Below, one piece after another: positions 1 through 10,925 of a DNA stretch of 64,000 nt. Under the pieces are notes generated by a model that saw only the letters and a program-made list of their open reading frames with translations, was not told the origin of the DNA and ran no database searches. The translations under genes were made by a program, and so were the position numbers. How positions within the stretch are numbered: the first letter of the stretch is position 1; every line of letters begins with the position of its first letter. The DNA lies in NCBI RefSeq assembly GCF_019279795.1, contig NC_056726.1:1134398052-1134462051 (forward strand), read 5' to 3'. Source of the DNA: Protopterus annectens. Taxonomy: Eukaryota > Chordata > Ceratodontiformes > Protopteridae.

Positions 1-2
1 TA

Positions 3-1016
3 AAAGGACAGATGATCAGGATGGCTAGAATGATTTCAGATGAGGGTGAATTTTTGGATGAAATAAACAACATAGAGAGAATGTTTATGGATAGAGGATA
101 CCCTATGGACTTTATAATTCCAATCAAGGAATATGTAACAGCTGGGAGAGGTGTCAAGTATATCCCACTATTGGCCAAGGACGGTGTGTTAGTTCTTGAA
201 GGGAATTCAGTACTCAACATTGATACTAATACTGATGTAGATACAGTATCTAATATCAATTACACCAATAAAAATGTCTACAATATGGATAGTAGGAACA
301 ATAGTTTGAATATACAGGAAAGGGTTAGGGAGGGGGTTGCACCATATTTGACCCTCACTTACCATCAAGGTATAGGTTGGTTGAAAAAAAGCATACATGA
401 AACATGGGATATGTTCAAAAACATGGCAGTAAGGACGGATGTCTTCCAAAACAAGATTAAATTCAGTTTTAGAAGAAATAGAAATATCAAGAACATTATA
501 GAGAAGAACAACACCAACATTGGTGGAAGTATTAAGAAACAAGGTAGTTATGCTTGTGGTAGATGTGCACAATGTTGTTACATAGCAGGACTAAAAGAGG
601 TTAGAATTCCAAACCTGCAAATTATACTTAAAGCTAGGAAATATTACAGTTGCTATTCAAAAGGGGTGGTATATTATGTTTTCTGCAAAGCATGTGATTG
701 TTATTACATTGGGAAGACAGAACGCCACCTCAGATCTAGAATATATGAGCACATGAGAGATATCAACAAACGTAATGACAACAATGCACTTTATAGACAT
801 GCTTTGACTTGTATACATGCTGACTTCAAGTTCTGGGTATTGGAGGAAATTGAATACCCAGAAAGAGGAGGGGATTGGGAGACACGTTTGGAATACAAAG
901 AAATGATATGGCAATTAAGGCTAGATGCTTGTGGTAGTAAAGGACTTAATGACCATATTTCCATAAGTCCAGCATTAAAAGTATTAGCAGGTGATCCTAA
1001 GAGACACAGTAGATGA
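3..1016 (+). CDS. PLE-1 RT/endonuclease polyprotein, C-terminal part (GIY-YIG)
   Basis: This reading frame is already open at the window edge. Its first residues (KGQ...) align with the middle of the complete PLE protein at 48-50 kb (KNQ...), so the ATG at 12 is internal and the real start lies upstream. Counting from that ATG, residues 1-35 match the end of the RT domain, 182-188 hold the cysteine cluster CGRCAQC (probable zinc binding), and 218-250 are a GIY-YIG nuclease: VVYYVF, CKAC, YYIGKTERHLRSRIYEH. The downstream acidic residue lies in KEMIW near 296-297. The frame then runs GLNDHISISP to the stop, as in other PLEs. In these elements the GIY-YIG domain nicks target DNA for target-primed reverse transcription. 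No internal stop is visible, so this copy may be young or recently intact; the RT core is not in the window. Confidence 0.9.
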   Translation, partial: KGQMIRMARMISDEGEFLDEINNIERMFMDRGYPMDFIIPIKEYVTAGRGVKYIPLLAKDGVLVLEGNSVLNIDTNTDVDTVSNINYTNKNVYNMDSRNNSLNIQERVREGVAPYLTLTYHQGIGWLKKSIHETWDMFKNMAVRTDVFQNKIKFSFRRNRNIKNIIEKNNTNIGGSIKKQGSYACGRCAQCCYIAGLKEVRIPNLQIILKARKYYSCYSKGVVYYVFCKACDCYYIGKTERHLRSRIYEHMRDINKRNDNNALYRHALTCIHADFKFWVLEEIEYPERGGDWETRLEYKEMIWQLRLDACGSKGLNDHISISPALKVLAGDPKRHSR

Positions 1017-2318
1017 AATTTAATCCACCATTCACACCATCTATTTTACTAATATTTAGTTTTGGTGGTTACACTATGTTTTACATTTTTATACTTACAA
1101 TTTATATTTTATATTCATACTCATATTCTACACCTATATTCATGTTTTTTATATATTCATTTTTATATATTCATATTTATATTTATATTTATATTTATCA
1201 ACATGTTTATATTTATATTTATATTTATATAATTATATTTACCTTCATATTCAATACTTAAATTAATACCAACATATTTACATTTACATTTATATTTACA
1301 TCTATATTTTATATTTTATATTTAATATTTAACATTAATATTCAATATTTCTATATTTTTATACATTTCACATCATAAATATTTAATATATTTTTTATAC
1401 ATAAAATCAGTATTATATCATATAATATATTTATATATGTTACATATTAAATTCTTACACATACTTTTTGTATATAAATATCAAAATATATTCATGTATA
1501 TTTATGTATATATATTACCAAGTTACAATATACTACATATTCATTTATCTATTTATTATTTATTTTTTATATGAACATTGATACACATTGTATTTCTCTG
1601 TGTATTGCACATTGTTATAATTATTCATGTTCAACATTGTAGTTATGTGGAGGCATTTACGATGGTATCGGCCCCAAGAGTTTTGGGATCCAGGAATTGT
1701 TATGGTCCATTCCTTATGACTGATTCCGTATGGTTAGGGTTATACTTAGGTCCTGGACTTTTTGTTTGTATTTCTTAGGTTTTGTATTCCTATGTTTGAT
1801 TTTATGCTTCAAATTTTTCAACTTGCATTTTTAAACTAGTATTTGTACATCATATTACATTATATTTACAGCTGGATTTCTACATTCGAGATTTTACAAT
1901 TGTTTATTGTTTACATGTTTTCATATATTTAGGAATTTTATATTGAGCATTTCCATATGTATGTATGTCCGTATGTATGCCTTTTAATGTTGATTTTCAA
2001 TGTTGATTTTTTAAAAGCATAACATACAATAGATATACAAGTACTTTCAAGAAGCCATGTATACTGATGGTTCAGTTATTTACAAGCTACTACTTGTAGT
2101 ATAATCAGGTTTTATGTAGTTTATTCATTCATTTAATTAATTTTTTGCATTTTAATTTTCTGCATTTAAATATCAAACCAGCCCCAGTCAAGCAAAGTAA
2201 AGTAAAGAAAGCTAGTTAGATTTTTATTCATTTTTATTCATATTTCACGCACAATCTATTTTATAATACTCATTTCATTTTAAATTCATCATCAATTAAT
2301 GATGACAGTTTCTGTGGA

Positions 2319-2347
2319 CCAATGAGTGAGATCTACTTGTTATAAAA
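2319..2347 (+). promoter_or_regulatory. PLE-1 CCAAT and TATA boxes upstream of ribozyme
   Basis: CCAAT lies at 2319-2323 and TATAAAA at 2341-2347. The TATA box starts 36 nt before the first core base of the ribozyme, so a typical Pol II start about 30 nt downstream would place the ribozyme at the very 5' end of the RNA. The spacing recurs at 35-41 nt in the other PLE copies here. Promoter activity is inferred. Confidence 0.55.
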
Positions 2348-2370
2348 GAACAAGTTTGTCTACGTGTAAC

Positions 2371-2416
2371 AGGATTCTGAAGAAGTCTCAGTGGTGAGAT
2401 GAAAGCGCTAAATCTT
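2371..2416 (+). ncRNA. Hammerhead ribozyme motif (PLE-1)
   Basis: Stem I is AGGATT (2371-2376) with AATCTT (2411-2416), six pairs including one G-U. The core CTGAAGA is at 2377-2383, followed by one extra A (2384). Stem II GTCTCA/TGAGAT (2385-2390, 2395-2400) closes a GTGG loop, and GAAA is at 2401-2404. Stem III is only the self-complementary AGCGCT (2404-2409), so folding probably needs two molecules. The predicted cleavage is after A2410. AATAAA follows at 2443. Every core base is intact. Small type I hammerheads of this kind are known from Penelope-like elements. Confidence 0.78.
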
Positions 2417-2480
2417 CTATTTTGTTTTTTATTTTTTGTTTAAATAAATATTATTTAATTAGATTCACTCTGTGGTCGTC

Positions 2481-3085
2481 AATTTACATATTGAAGCAAC
2501 GTGATTGGGGTTACTGGACAGCCTTCATTGTGCCGGAGCAGCATTGAGTTGTGATTTTGTTCTTTGTTAATTACTTATCTAATCTCTCTTCCCAATCCTT
2601 TCTAACCTTCTCTGATTGATTCTTATAGTTATCATGCAATATTATTTATGTTGCACTAATTATTCCATTCTAGATTTTACTAAAAACTCTAACAGTGCTG
2701 GTCTTTCAATTAGGATCCCCCTATTTCTTTCTCTTTGCCTATACTCTGATATCAATCCTTGTGGAGACAGCAAATATCCTTAAATCTGGGTCTCCTCTTC
2801 TCCCTCCTTGTTCCAAAGCAGTCAGTCACCACAGATGACTCAGAATTTGCTTGATGAGCAGTTTCAAGAGAGATAAAAGTGCAAGTTGTGTGGGACACCA
2901 AGGACAGATACAAGCACATAAATATAAAATAATTCCTTGCCTGATCAAGGCACTCACACTCTCTGAAGCATCTTTTGCACCTGGGACCTCTTTAAGTTGT
3001 TCTGGACAGTACCATAGTTGCATCAACAAGCAAGAAGGAACCAGGTTGTACCTCCTTTAGAGACTAGCCATTTTAGCTTAGGATA
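2481..3085. other. No gene recognised; upstream edge of a DIRS relic
   Basis: AT-rich sequence without recognisable coding content up to about 2840. From there a decayed frame may already belong to the DIRS reverse transcriptase/RNase H, but no motif can be named. Confidence 0.4.
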
Positions 3086-4560
3086 TAACTTCACAGCACA
3101 GTCTCACTATACAGGCATCATACACTCCATCAGAGTAAAACTGTGTGTCAGACAAGCTGAGCAGGAAAAGGGGTAGACCCTCCCAAATAAAAACTTGATC
3201 AGGGGGCCATCCGTTATTTGATTCAACTTTTGGGATTTCCTTAAGTACACCTATCTGCCCCCTCTGAAAAATCAGCTGACAAGATTCTGATCAAGGAATG
3301 CATACAAACATGTCTGGAAGGCAGATGCCTTTTCTTTTTCTTGGACAAAAATGCTCCTGTATGCTTTTCCATCTTTTCCACTCACATCCAGGGTACTTCT
3401 GAAGATTCAAAAGGAATCACCCAAGATCATTGTGGTGACTCCCTTCTGACCTAGGCAACTATGGTTTTCCCTTCTTTTGGAAATCACCTGTGGCAATTAC
3501 TATAAACTTCCTCACAAACTGGATTTACTCACACAACAACAAGGGCGTTTGGTACAGCCTGACCCCAATCAACTTCCATCGGCTGCCTGGATGATAGGAT
3601 CTTAATTCCCTTCAGGCACCTGTTATTGAGGACGTGCAGCAGGTACTAACGGATGCAAGAAAACTTCCTACTAGAAAATCATATTTTAGCAAATGGAATC
3701 GTTTTTAGTTGTGACAACATTGCCAGTACCCATTAATGGCTAGATATTCTCTGGTTTTACCATATGTCTGAGTTACTGTCCTATGGCATTTCATACTTCT
3801 TCAAGGTACAGTTATCGGCCATTTCAGCATGCCTGCCCATACATCCTCCTCTTTCAATGTATTCTCATGTCAAAAGATTTTTGAAAGAGGCACTGCATAG
3901 GAGAAATCCAAGAAAAATGGTGCACCTCCTTGGAATCTTAATTTTCTATTAAAGAAGCTAACATGTACTCCATTTGAACCAGCCGATCTGGCTGACTTTA
4001 TATTCTTAACATGGAAGACAGTTTTATTGATTGCAAGAAAGGTATCTGAGCTGCAAGCTCTTATGGTGAGTCAAGCCTATGTTATTTTCCATGGAAAAAA
4101 GATTTCTTTGAGAACTAATCCTTCTTTTATGCCTAGTGGTATCCAGGTTTACTGTAAGACAAGCTATCCACCTCCCCATTTTCTTTCCTGAACCAAACAA
4201 TGAGGGAAACAGATTACTCTGTACCTTGGATGTCTCCAGACAACTCAGGTGCTATCTTGACAGAACTTAATCCTTCAAATCTTACAATCAATTGTTCATT
4301 TCTTGTGAAGATAAGAGGGGGACAACCTGTTTCAAAACAAACTCTTTCCAAATGTTTGACTCTAAGGCTTTTACCTTTTATTATACTCAACACAACAAAA
4401 CTATTCCAGGAAGGGTCAAGGCCCACTCTACAGGGACCTTGACTTCATCTATGGCTGTTTGGAAAGGGTTGTATTCTAGTACCATTCTAGAAACTGCACC
4501 TGAATCATCTGTAAATACTTTTGCAATGCACTAAAGGCTTGATTCGTTCCTTAGGTCTAG
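3086..4560 (+). pseudogene. DIRS-type retrotransposon relic (RNase H end and tyrosine recombinase)
   Basis: A chain of frame-shifted peptides matches the typical order of a vertebrate DIRS polyprotein. Near 3110-3170 the end of an RNase H domain reads like the usual 'N..AD.LSR' (here VSDKLSR, with an internal stop). Around 3340-3640 are the proline/tryptophan-rich linker and an LLTQ/AAW-like stretch. From 3655 a tyrosine recombinase begins with ARKLPTRKSYFSKWNRF, continues with LSAISA (about 3810) and SHVKRFLKEAL (about 3866), and then TPFEPADLADF leads to the arginine box IARKVSELQAL (about 4035-4067). DIRS elements use this recombinase instead of an integrase. Stops and frameshifts throughout show it is dead. 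The downstream catalytic His/Arg/Tyr boxes are not clearly readable. Confidence 0.72.
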
Positions 4561-5165
4561 AATAGGATTTGCCTGGAACATTTTCCAGAGGTTCCTGGAC
4601 TGTTCTCCTTCTATCTTCCAAATGTAGTAAGCCAGGGTATTCTATGAGTATAGCTAAGGCTACTGCAGTAGTGATCAATGTAATGAAAACAGTACAGTTG
4701 TGCAGTAAACGTACCATAACAGTAAATGTTCAAATGATGACTGCTGCAGTAGCCACTCCCTCCTTCCATTTACCTTCTTTTTTGGTGTATTGTTTATGCC
4801 AGGGTGTGGATATATATATTTTTTGTTATTCCTAGCATTGTCCTTTCAGGGCTCAGTCTCCCTCTCCCTGTTAGCATGAATGCTCTGACAAGTTTTGCAC
4901 TCAAACCCGTCATTTTAGTTAGCTCAGCATGAGCTGACTAATGGTTTTGGTGCAAAGAAGGTGCCGTGAAGCTTTTGGAGCTGTCCAGCTGTCGTATCCT
5001 ATGCAGTCTATAACCAGTGTGGCTAAGGTTACTGCAGCCGTGATCATCTGGACATCTAATGTTATGGTAGGTTTATTTACACCACTGTACTTTATCTCAT
5101 GTTATAAGTGTAATATTAATAGGAGAACACCAACGTTTACCCTACAAAGATTACTTCAGTAATGG
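4561..5165 (+). repeat. Internal diverged duplication, possibly DIRS 3' region
   Basis: Two stretches resemble each other: 4627-4690 and 4993-5050 share '...TATTCTATG/TATCCTATG...GCTAAGG(C/T)TACTGCAG...GTGATCA'. Short frames here carry no domain I can name. The location just downstream of the recombinase relic suggests the 3' end of the DIRS element, whose termini typically contain rearranged repeats, but this is inference. Confidence 0.35.
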
Positions 5166-5214
5166 GTGAAATAATCCTAGGCCTATGCAAGTACTCTGAA
5201 AAAGACCAGTGGAC

Positions 5215-5650
5215 CTTGTAGGGACCTTGTCAATAACATTTATTACATAAATAATGTTATCCAAAAACAGGATGGCTTCATCAGCTAAAGCTAATCTCAT
5301 TATTAATAATCTCCAGACTGGATAACAGAATTATGAGGAATGTAGTTTAGTTTACTGGGATTTCAGTAAAACTTTTGTCTGAGTCCCTCACACATGGTTT
5401 GAGGTAAAATGCATACAGATGGCCAGGAAGGTAATACAATGCAAAACTGCAGAGTTATAGAGCCAAGATCCAGCAAATAAATAATGTACCTTCAGCTAAA
5501 GTAAGAGTACATTGTGTTGTACCAGCAGGATTGTTCTGGGCTTTTCTCACATCACTGTCTTCATTAGTTATTCACAAGAGGATTTTGAAGATGCAGTTAT
5601 ACAGAACAAACGGACCGTAATAAATTGCAGCTCCTTGTGGTGATGAATAG
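5215..5650 (+). pseudogene. Ancient LINE reverse transcriptase fragment
   Basis: Heavily decayed peptides follow the order of a CR1/L2-like RT: YWDFSKTF (matching 'YLDFSKAFD'), VPHTWF, then VRVHCVVPAGLFWAF (matching 'V.SGVPQGSVLGPLLF'). Many stops and frame changes separate them. This is older than the LINE-A and LINE-B copies elsewhere in the window. Confidence 0.5.
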
Positions 5651-5962
5651 AATGAAGTAAAAAATGAGGAATGAACTTATGAAAGAATGAATAAATGAAT
5701 TAACTGAAATAAAATCAATACTTCTTAGAGGAAAACAATGGAGACAGACCTACTTAAACTATAGCTATGATCTAAAACCAATGGAAATGATGTAACTCAC
5801 AGAATTAATATATAATGCACAGACCTGCTCATGTGGGACGTGGCTGGAAATCATACAACAAAATCAGACTCTAAGGAAATCTCCCAAGAAATTACTTCAA
5901 ATAATAAACCAGTAGGAAGAACATGAAGAAAGTGCAGAGGTGGTGATTTATAAGATTCAGGC

Positions 5963-6140
5963 ATACTTCTTCTTTTTTCGGCTTTTCCTGGTTAGGGGTC
6001 GCCATAGCGGAACTCCGGTCCGCCAATGATTGGCAGTAGATTTTTTACGGGTGCTGAGGTGCCAGCTCAATGTCCAACCTTCAACGAAGGCACGCCCATT
6101 CTACGCATGTCTTTTGAACGCAACTCGACCACGGGGAGGA
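5963..6140 (-). mobile_element. RTE-tailed tRNA SINE, 3' part
   Basis: On the plus strand this begins GGCTTTTCCTGGTTAGGGGTCGCCA, the complement of an RTE-type 3' tail ('tggcgacccctaaccgggaaaagcc'). It is homologous to 55842-56066 and 60528-60715, but here the body diverges before the tRNA-like head, so only the 3' part is present. Confidence 0.6.
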
Positions 6141-6505
6141 AGATTCAGGCATACTAGTAGATGGATATTTCTGTGACTGCTATGAAGAGCTAGGAAGAAT
6201 CCACAGTAGTGCTGTTTCATTTTAACAACACATATGTAATCCTATATATTTAATTAGTGAAAGAACCTTTTAGTTTATTGAGCCCGTCCAGAGTTTTCTC
6301 CATACATTTGTGCATCCTCACAGTTGATTAAAGCCATTTTAAAACCTCAAAGTGTGACAGGCCATGTGGAGCATTGCCTTATGGGAAAATGCCTCCTCAG
6401 TGGATAAAAAGAGAGGAAGGTGCGAAAAGGTATCAAATCAGCAACACCTTCAGGACTTCAGGTGTAATGAGTTTCATTGACAACTTCAGAAGGGTAAAAA
6501 CACAA
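6141..6505. other. No feature recognised
   Basis: Ordinary AT-rich sequence between the SINE scrap and the 47-bp satellite. No coding, repeat or structural signal was seen. Confidence 0.4.
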
Positions 6506-7680
6506 AGTCGGTGTGACCTATTCTGATAATTGGGTATAACATACTGTAAATCAGTCGGTATGACCTATTCTGATAATTGGGTATAACATGCTGTAAATCA
6601 GTCGGTATGACCTATTCTGATAATTGGGTATAACATACTGTAAATCAGTCGGTGTGACCTATTCTGATAATTGGGTATAACATACTGTAAATCAGTCGGT
6701 GTGACCTATTCTGATAATTGGGTATAACATACTGTAAATCAGTCGGTGTGACCTATTCTGATAATTGGGTATAACATACTGTAAATCAGTCGATGTGACC
6801 TATTCTGATAATTGGGTATAACATGCTGTAAATCAGTCGGTGTGACCTATTCTGATAATTGGGTATAACATGCTGTAAATCAGTCGGTATGACCTATTCT
6901 GATAATTGGGTATAACATACTGTAAATCAGTCGGTGTGACCTATTCTGATAATTGGATATAACATACTGTAAATCAGTCGGTGTGACCTATTCTGATAAT
7001 TGGGTATAACATACTGTAAATCAGTCGGTGTGACCTATTCTGATAATTGGGTATAACATACTGTAAATCAGTCGGTGTGACCTATTCTGATAATTGGGTA
7101 TAACATACTGTAAATCAGTCGGTATGACCTATTCTGATAATTGGGTATAACATACTGTAAATCAGTCGGTATGACCTATTCTGATAATTGGGTATAACAT
7201 ACTGTAAATCAGTCGGTATGACCTATTCTGATAATTGGGTATAACATACTGTAAATCAGTCGGTATGACCTATTCTGATAATTGGGTATAACATGCTGTA
7301 AATCAGTCGGTATGACCTATTCTGATAATTGGGTATAACATACTGTAAATCAGTCGGTATGACCTATTCTGATAATTGGGTATAACATACTGTAAATCAG
7401 TCGGTATGACCTATTCTGATAATTGGGTATAACATACTGTAAATCAGTCGGTATGACCTATTCTGATAATTGGGTATAACATACTGTAAATCAGTCGGTG
7501 TGACCTATTCTGATAATTGGGTATAACATGCTGTAAATCAGTCGGTGTGACCTATTCTGATAATTGGGTATAACATACTGTAAATCAGTCGGTATGACCT
7601 ATTCTGATAATTGGGTATAACATACTGTAAATCAGTCGGTGTGACCTATTCTGATAATTGGGTATAACATGCTGTAAATC
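6506..7680 (+). repeat. Satellite: 25 tandem units of 47 bp
   Basis: The 1175 bp equal exactly 25 x 47. The unit runs from AGTCGG through TATTCTGATAATTGGGTATAAC to CTGTAAATC. I see no indels. Variation is confined to four positions, all A/G: CGGTGTG or CGGTATG, CATACT or CATGCT, one CGATGTG (unit 7) and one ATTGGATAT (unit 10). There are no spacers, so this is not a CRISPR array. Confidence 0.97.
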
Positions 7681-8263
7681 TTTCTGCAATGGCGGACACT
7701 AATCATCAACATTCTATTTCACTGACTGAGCAAAAGAGTAATATTTAAAGTATTCAAACTACTTCTCTGGGTGAAGTGGGGAGCATGCCCTGCTATCCCC
7801 CATGAGTGGGTCTTTGTCTCTTGTGATCTCTTACTTAAGATAATGTACTCCATGGTCTCACAATCGCAGGGTAAATTATATAATTTGAACAAAATGGAGC
7901 ATCTCTGCAAAGGGTCTCAATTATAGAAAAAATTATCATGAGAACCATCAATAAAGATACACAAAGAGAAACAGAGGACAACTTTATTAAGGAGCTGTAC
8001 ATAGCTGAGTCACCTTGCAGCAATTTTCCATTCATGTAACAAAACATTATTTGTAATGCTGTAAACTTAGCCCTCGCGCACTTAATTAATGGATGTTATG
8101 CTCATTCATTCACTGTATGAGACCCATCTGAAGGCTAAGCTACAAATATGTAATGTCACTATTAATCCAAATGGTAGTTTGACCAAGAGCAATGCTATTA
8201 GGAGTGTACTGCACAGTGTTACCAAATAGATATGCAAGTACTTAAATACAGAAAACATCAAAA
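7681..8263. other. No feature recognised
   Basis: Unique-looking AT-rich DNA. Short overlapping frames on the minus strand (7719-8047) show no family resemblance. Confidence 0.4.
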
Positions 8264-9195
8264 TGAATCTTTATTATACTAGACCTTCCCTTTCACTCTT
8301 ACTGGTACTCGTCTGTCATAAATCACTCCTGACACTCTTCTCCACCCACAACATCCTGCCTGTACTCTCTTCTTCACCTCTCTTCCACACTCACCATTAC
8401 TCTGAGCTATTGATCCCAAGTATTTTGACTCATCCACCTTCGCCACCTCTACTCCTTGCATCCTCACCATTCCTCTATCCTCCCTCTCATTCGCACACAT
8501 ATATTCTGTCTTAGTCCTGCTGACCTTCATTCCTCTTCTCTCTAGATCATATCTCCATCTCTCCAGGGACTCCTCCACCTGCTTCCTACTCACTACAGAG
8601 CACAATGTCATCTGCAAACATCATAGTCCACGGGAACTCCTGTCTGATCTCATCTGTCAACCTATCCATCTCCATTGCAAATAAGAAAGAGCTCAGAGCT
8701 GATCCTTGATGTAATCCCACCTCCACCTTAAATGCATCCGTCACTCCCACTGCAAACCTCACCACTGTCACACTACCCTCATACATATCCTGTACCACTC
8801 TTACATACTTCTCTAACACTCCCGACTTCCTCATACAATACCACAACTCCTCTCTAGGCACCCTGCCATATGCTTTCTCTAAGTCAACAAAAACACAATG
8901 CAACTCCTTCTGACCTTCTCTGTACTTCTCCATCAACAGTCTCAGAGCAAACTTCGCATCTGTAGTGCTCTTTCCCAGCATGAAACCATACTGCTGATCA
9001 GTAATCATCACATCCCTTCTTAACCTAGCTTCCACTACTCATTCCCATAACTTCATGCTGTGACTGATCAATTTAATCCCTCTGTAGTTACTACAGCTCT
9101 GCGCATCACCCTTATTCTTAAAAATCGGTACCAGAACACTTTTTTTCCATTCCTCAGGCATCCTCTCACTTCCCAAGATTTCATTAAACAATCAC
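8264..9195 (-). pseudogene. RTE-type LINE reverse transcriptase fragment
   Basis: Read on the minus strand from 9195 the frame gives PEEWKKSVLVPIFKNKGDA and NYRGIKL, then a stop near 9040. Next come QQYGFMLGKSTTDA, FVDLEKAYGRVPREELW (motif A, with AYD altered to AYG), VGLHQGSALSSFLFA (motif B) and MMFADDIVLCSE (motif C, intact), then a frameshift near 8600. The C-terminal part includes KTEYMC and VDESKYLGS and ends at VRVKGK. This is the RTE/BovB-like layout common in fish and amphibians. It is truncated on both sides: no endonuclease, and no 3' tail after 8264. It could be the partner lineage for the RTE-tailed SINEs at 6.0, 55.9 and 60.6 kb. Confidence 0.87.
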
Positions 9196-9347
9196 ACTTT
9201 AAAGTACAGAACCAAAATAATGACAATAGGCAACAAAAAACAGAATGCTTCTACCAATCTTTATTTAGTCCCGGAGAAAACAAAGCTCCCCAATGTAACA
9301 ATCCAATATCTTTTCCAGCTAATATTATCTTCCAACCAGATTTATTA

Positions 9348-10862
9348 AGTTCATAGGTTCATAGGTGTGTACTAGGCTAATGGCCCTGGAGCCTTTACAA
9401 GCCTAGACGATAGAAGTGCCCTGGCATTGTGCTGCCCGACTTTAGTTCCTAGTGCCTCTATCAAGTAGAGCCACTGGAGTGATCCCCAGGGTGAACTTTC
9501 TATTTCCCATCAGTTCATCAAGATTTCGCTTGAAAAGGGCCAATGAGGTGTTCTGCTTGACATGTATGTAAAGCCTATTCCAGGGGATGGGCAGTCTCTG
9601 GGTTATGAACCTGTCCCTGCAGCATGTTCTTCTGATTGTGGTAATGAGGTTGAGGTCTCTGGAGCATGTGGTGTGGAGGGATTGGGATTTCTTTAGATGT
9701 AGCATTTCTAACAGAGCTGGGTCAGACATGGCTTTGTAAGTCAAGCAGTCATCGGTTCTTAGTAGACAATATCAGACAGAGAATAGCTGGAGTTTTTTGT
9801 GTCTGTCTGTGTATGACGTGTTTAAGGCCTAGGATCCTCTTCGTGAGGTACTTTTGTAGTCTTTCCAGCTGTTGCATGTGTCTAGTGAGATACATGCCAA
9901 ATGGGACATTATACTCTATGACTGGCCTAATGAGGGAAGAGTAGAGAGAGATGATGACCTCTTTCTTCCTGGGTGCAAAACCCTTGGTAAGGCGATGTGC
10001 CACATAGAAGGACATTCTAACCACAGTGACAATGTGGTGGCCAAAGGACAGGTTGCTGTCAACCTGGATCTCTTATAACGCCTTCAGGGTTCAGTGAGCT
10101 CCCATCAATGTGGTAATTAGTGGGAACTGAGTTCTTCTCAAAAGGAATGACGACACATTTTTTGGCATTAAGCTTAAGGCCATAGTTTTGACACCAGTCA
10201 TTGGTCTCAGTGAGGCCTTTCTGTAGGATGTCTACATAATTTGGGGAGTTAATAATGGCTCCCAGCTTGCAGTCATCTGCAAATTTGGCCGGGACTTCTG
10301 AGAAGTAGAAGAGGACCCAGGACTGATCCCTGTGGGATTCCACTTGTGACTGGTCAACAGTCTGACTTGGAGTCTGCTACTTTCTCACTGTGGGTTCTAT
10401 CTGCGAGCCAATTTGCAATCCACATAGTGATATAGGGTTAGGAGTTGATGCCTAGTTTAGTGAGTTGGGGAATACTATCAAAGGCCTTGGCCAGATCAAG
10501 GTAGGCTGTATGAACTGCCTTCCATGATGATGCGCACCATAGCCTTACATATCAGCATCGTCAGGCTAATGGGGCAGCAATTCCCAGGGTCTTTAGTTGC
10601 TCCCCCTTTATGAAGGCAGTGTGCCATTTGGTAGCAACAAAGCCTGAGGTGTGGCTGTGATTTTACAGGGCACACAGATGTGGTGCCAGTACACTTTGTA
10701 GTTCATGTAGAACACAGGCAGGGATATTGTCAGGTCCCATGGAAGCTGTATTCTTGACCTTGGACAATGCAGTTTTAACTTGTGCTGCAGTAAGCCTGGC
10801 ATTCTTCTGGTATTGTGATTGGTCGTTTGGGGGGCATGGGGTGGGGAAATAATCAGCCCTAC
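9348..10862 (-). pseudogene. LINE-A copy 1 (CR1/L2-like LINE), RT and 3' end
   Basis: Minus-strand LINE whose 3' end is at the low coordinate. Two copies of the octamer complement TTCATAGG lie at 9352-9367, followed by the family tail (ACTAGGCTA...GCCTTTACAAGCCTAG). The coding remains run from 10862 downward: KNTASMGPDNIPACVLHELQ (RT start, 10680-10760), FADDCKLGAI (10245-10290, motif C as FADD), KLNAKKCVV, then PVIEYNVPFGMY, QQLERLQKYLTKRILG and WNRLYIHVKQ...LFKRNLDELMG to the end. Several frameshifts break it. CR1-like LINEs end in short tandem octamers, which fits. The 5' end is fused to a tRNA-like sequence (10863-10922). Confidence 0.85.
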
Positions 10863-10922
10863 CAAGTCTCGAACCCAGAACCCTGTACACTATAGTCAGA
10901 GAAATGTACCACTACACCATTT
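10863..10922 (-). mobile_element. tRNA-like head joined to LINE-A 5' truncation
   Basis: The reverse complement reads AAATGGTGTAGTGGTACATT (A-box-like) followed by GGTTCTGGGTTCGAGACTTGG (B box GGTTCGAGAC). It continues directly into AGGGCTGATTATTT and LINE-A sequence. A similar head precedes the LINE-A fragment at 54.77 kb. It does not fold into a complete tRNA, so a SINE head is more likely than a tRNA gene. Confidence 0.55.
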
Positions 10923-10925
10923 GAG

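Larger units (their letters stand above)
1..2480 (+). mobile_element. PLE-1: 3' portion of a Penelope-like element
   Basis: The window opens inside a Penelope-like retroelement. It contains the C-terminal coding part (to 1016), an AT-rich 3' region of about 1.3 kb with TTTATA-type simple repeats near 1130-1230, and a terminal module made of a CCAAT box (2319), TATAAAA (2341), a hammerhead ribozyme motif (2371-2416) and AATAAA (2443). The same order of signals ends the other PLEs in this window. The 3' boundary near 2480 is estimated from the distance between ribozyme and element end in the complete copy at 46-51 kb (about 110 nt) and may be off by tens of bases. The 5' part lies outside the window. 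Confidence 0.85.

Noticed and set aside
2851-4834. Host exons in the cluster of short plus-strand frames
   Set aside because: The peptides follow the order of a DIRS RNase H/tyrosine recombinase with many stops.
6506-7680. Regular repeats as a CRISPR array
   Set aside because: Units are contiguous with no spacers, and the context is a vertebrate transposon landscape.
8263-8514. Plus-strand open frame over the RTE region
   Set aside because: It is antisense to the clear RTE reverse-transcriptase frame and has biased low-complexity content.
10863-10922. Functional tRNA gene (also considered at 12.1-13.0, 25.1, 54.8 and 56.0 kb)
   Set aside because: A and B boxes are recognisable but no full cloverleaf forms and each is attached to a SINE or LINE body.
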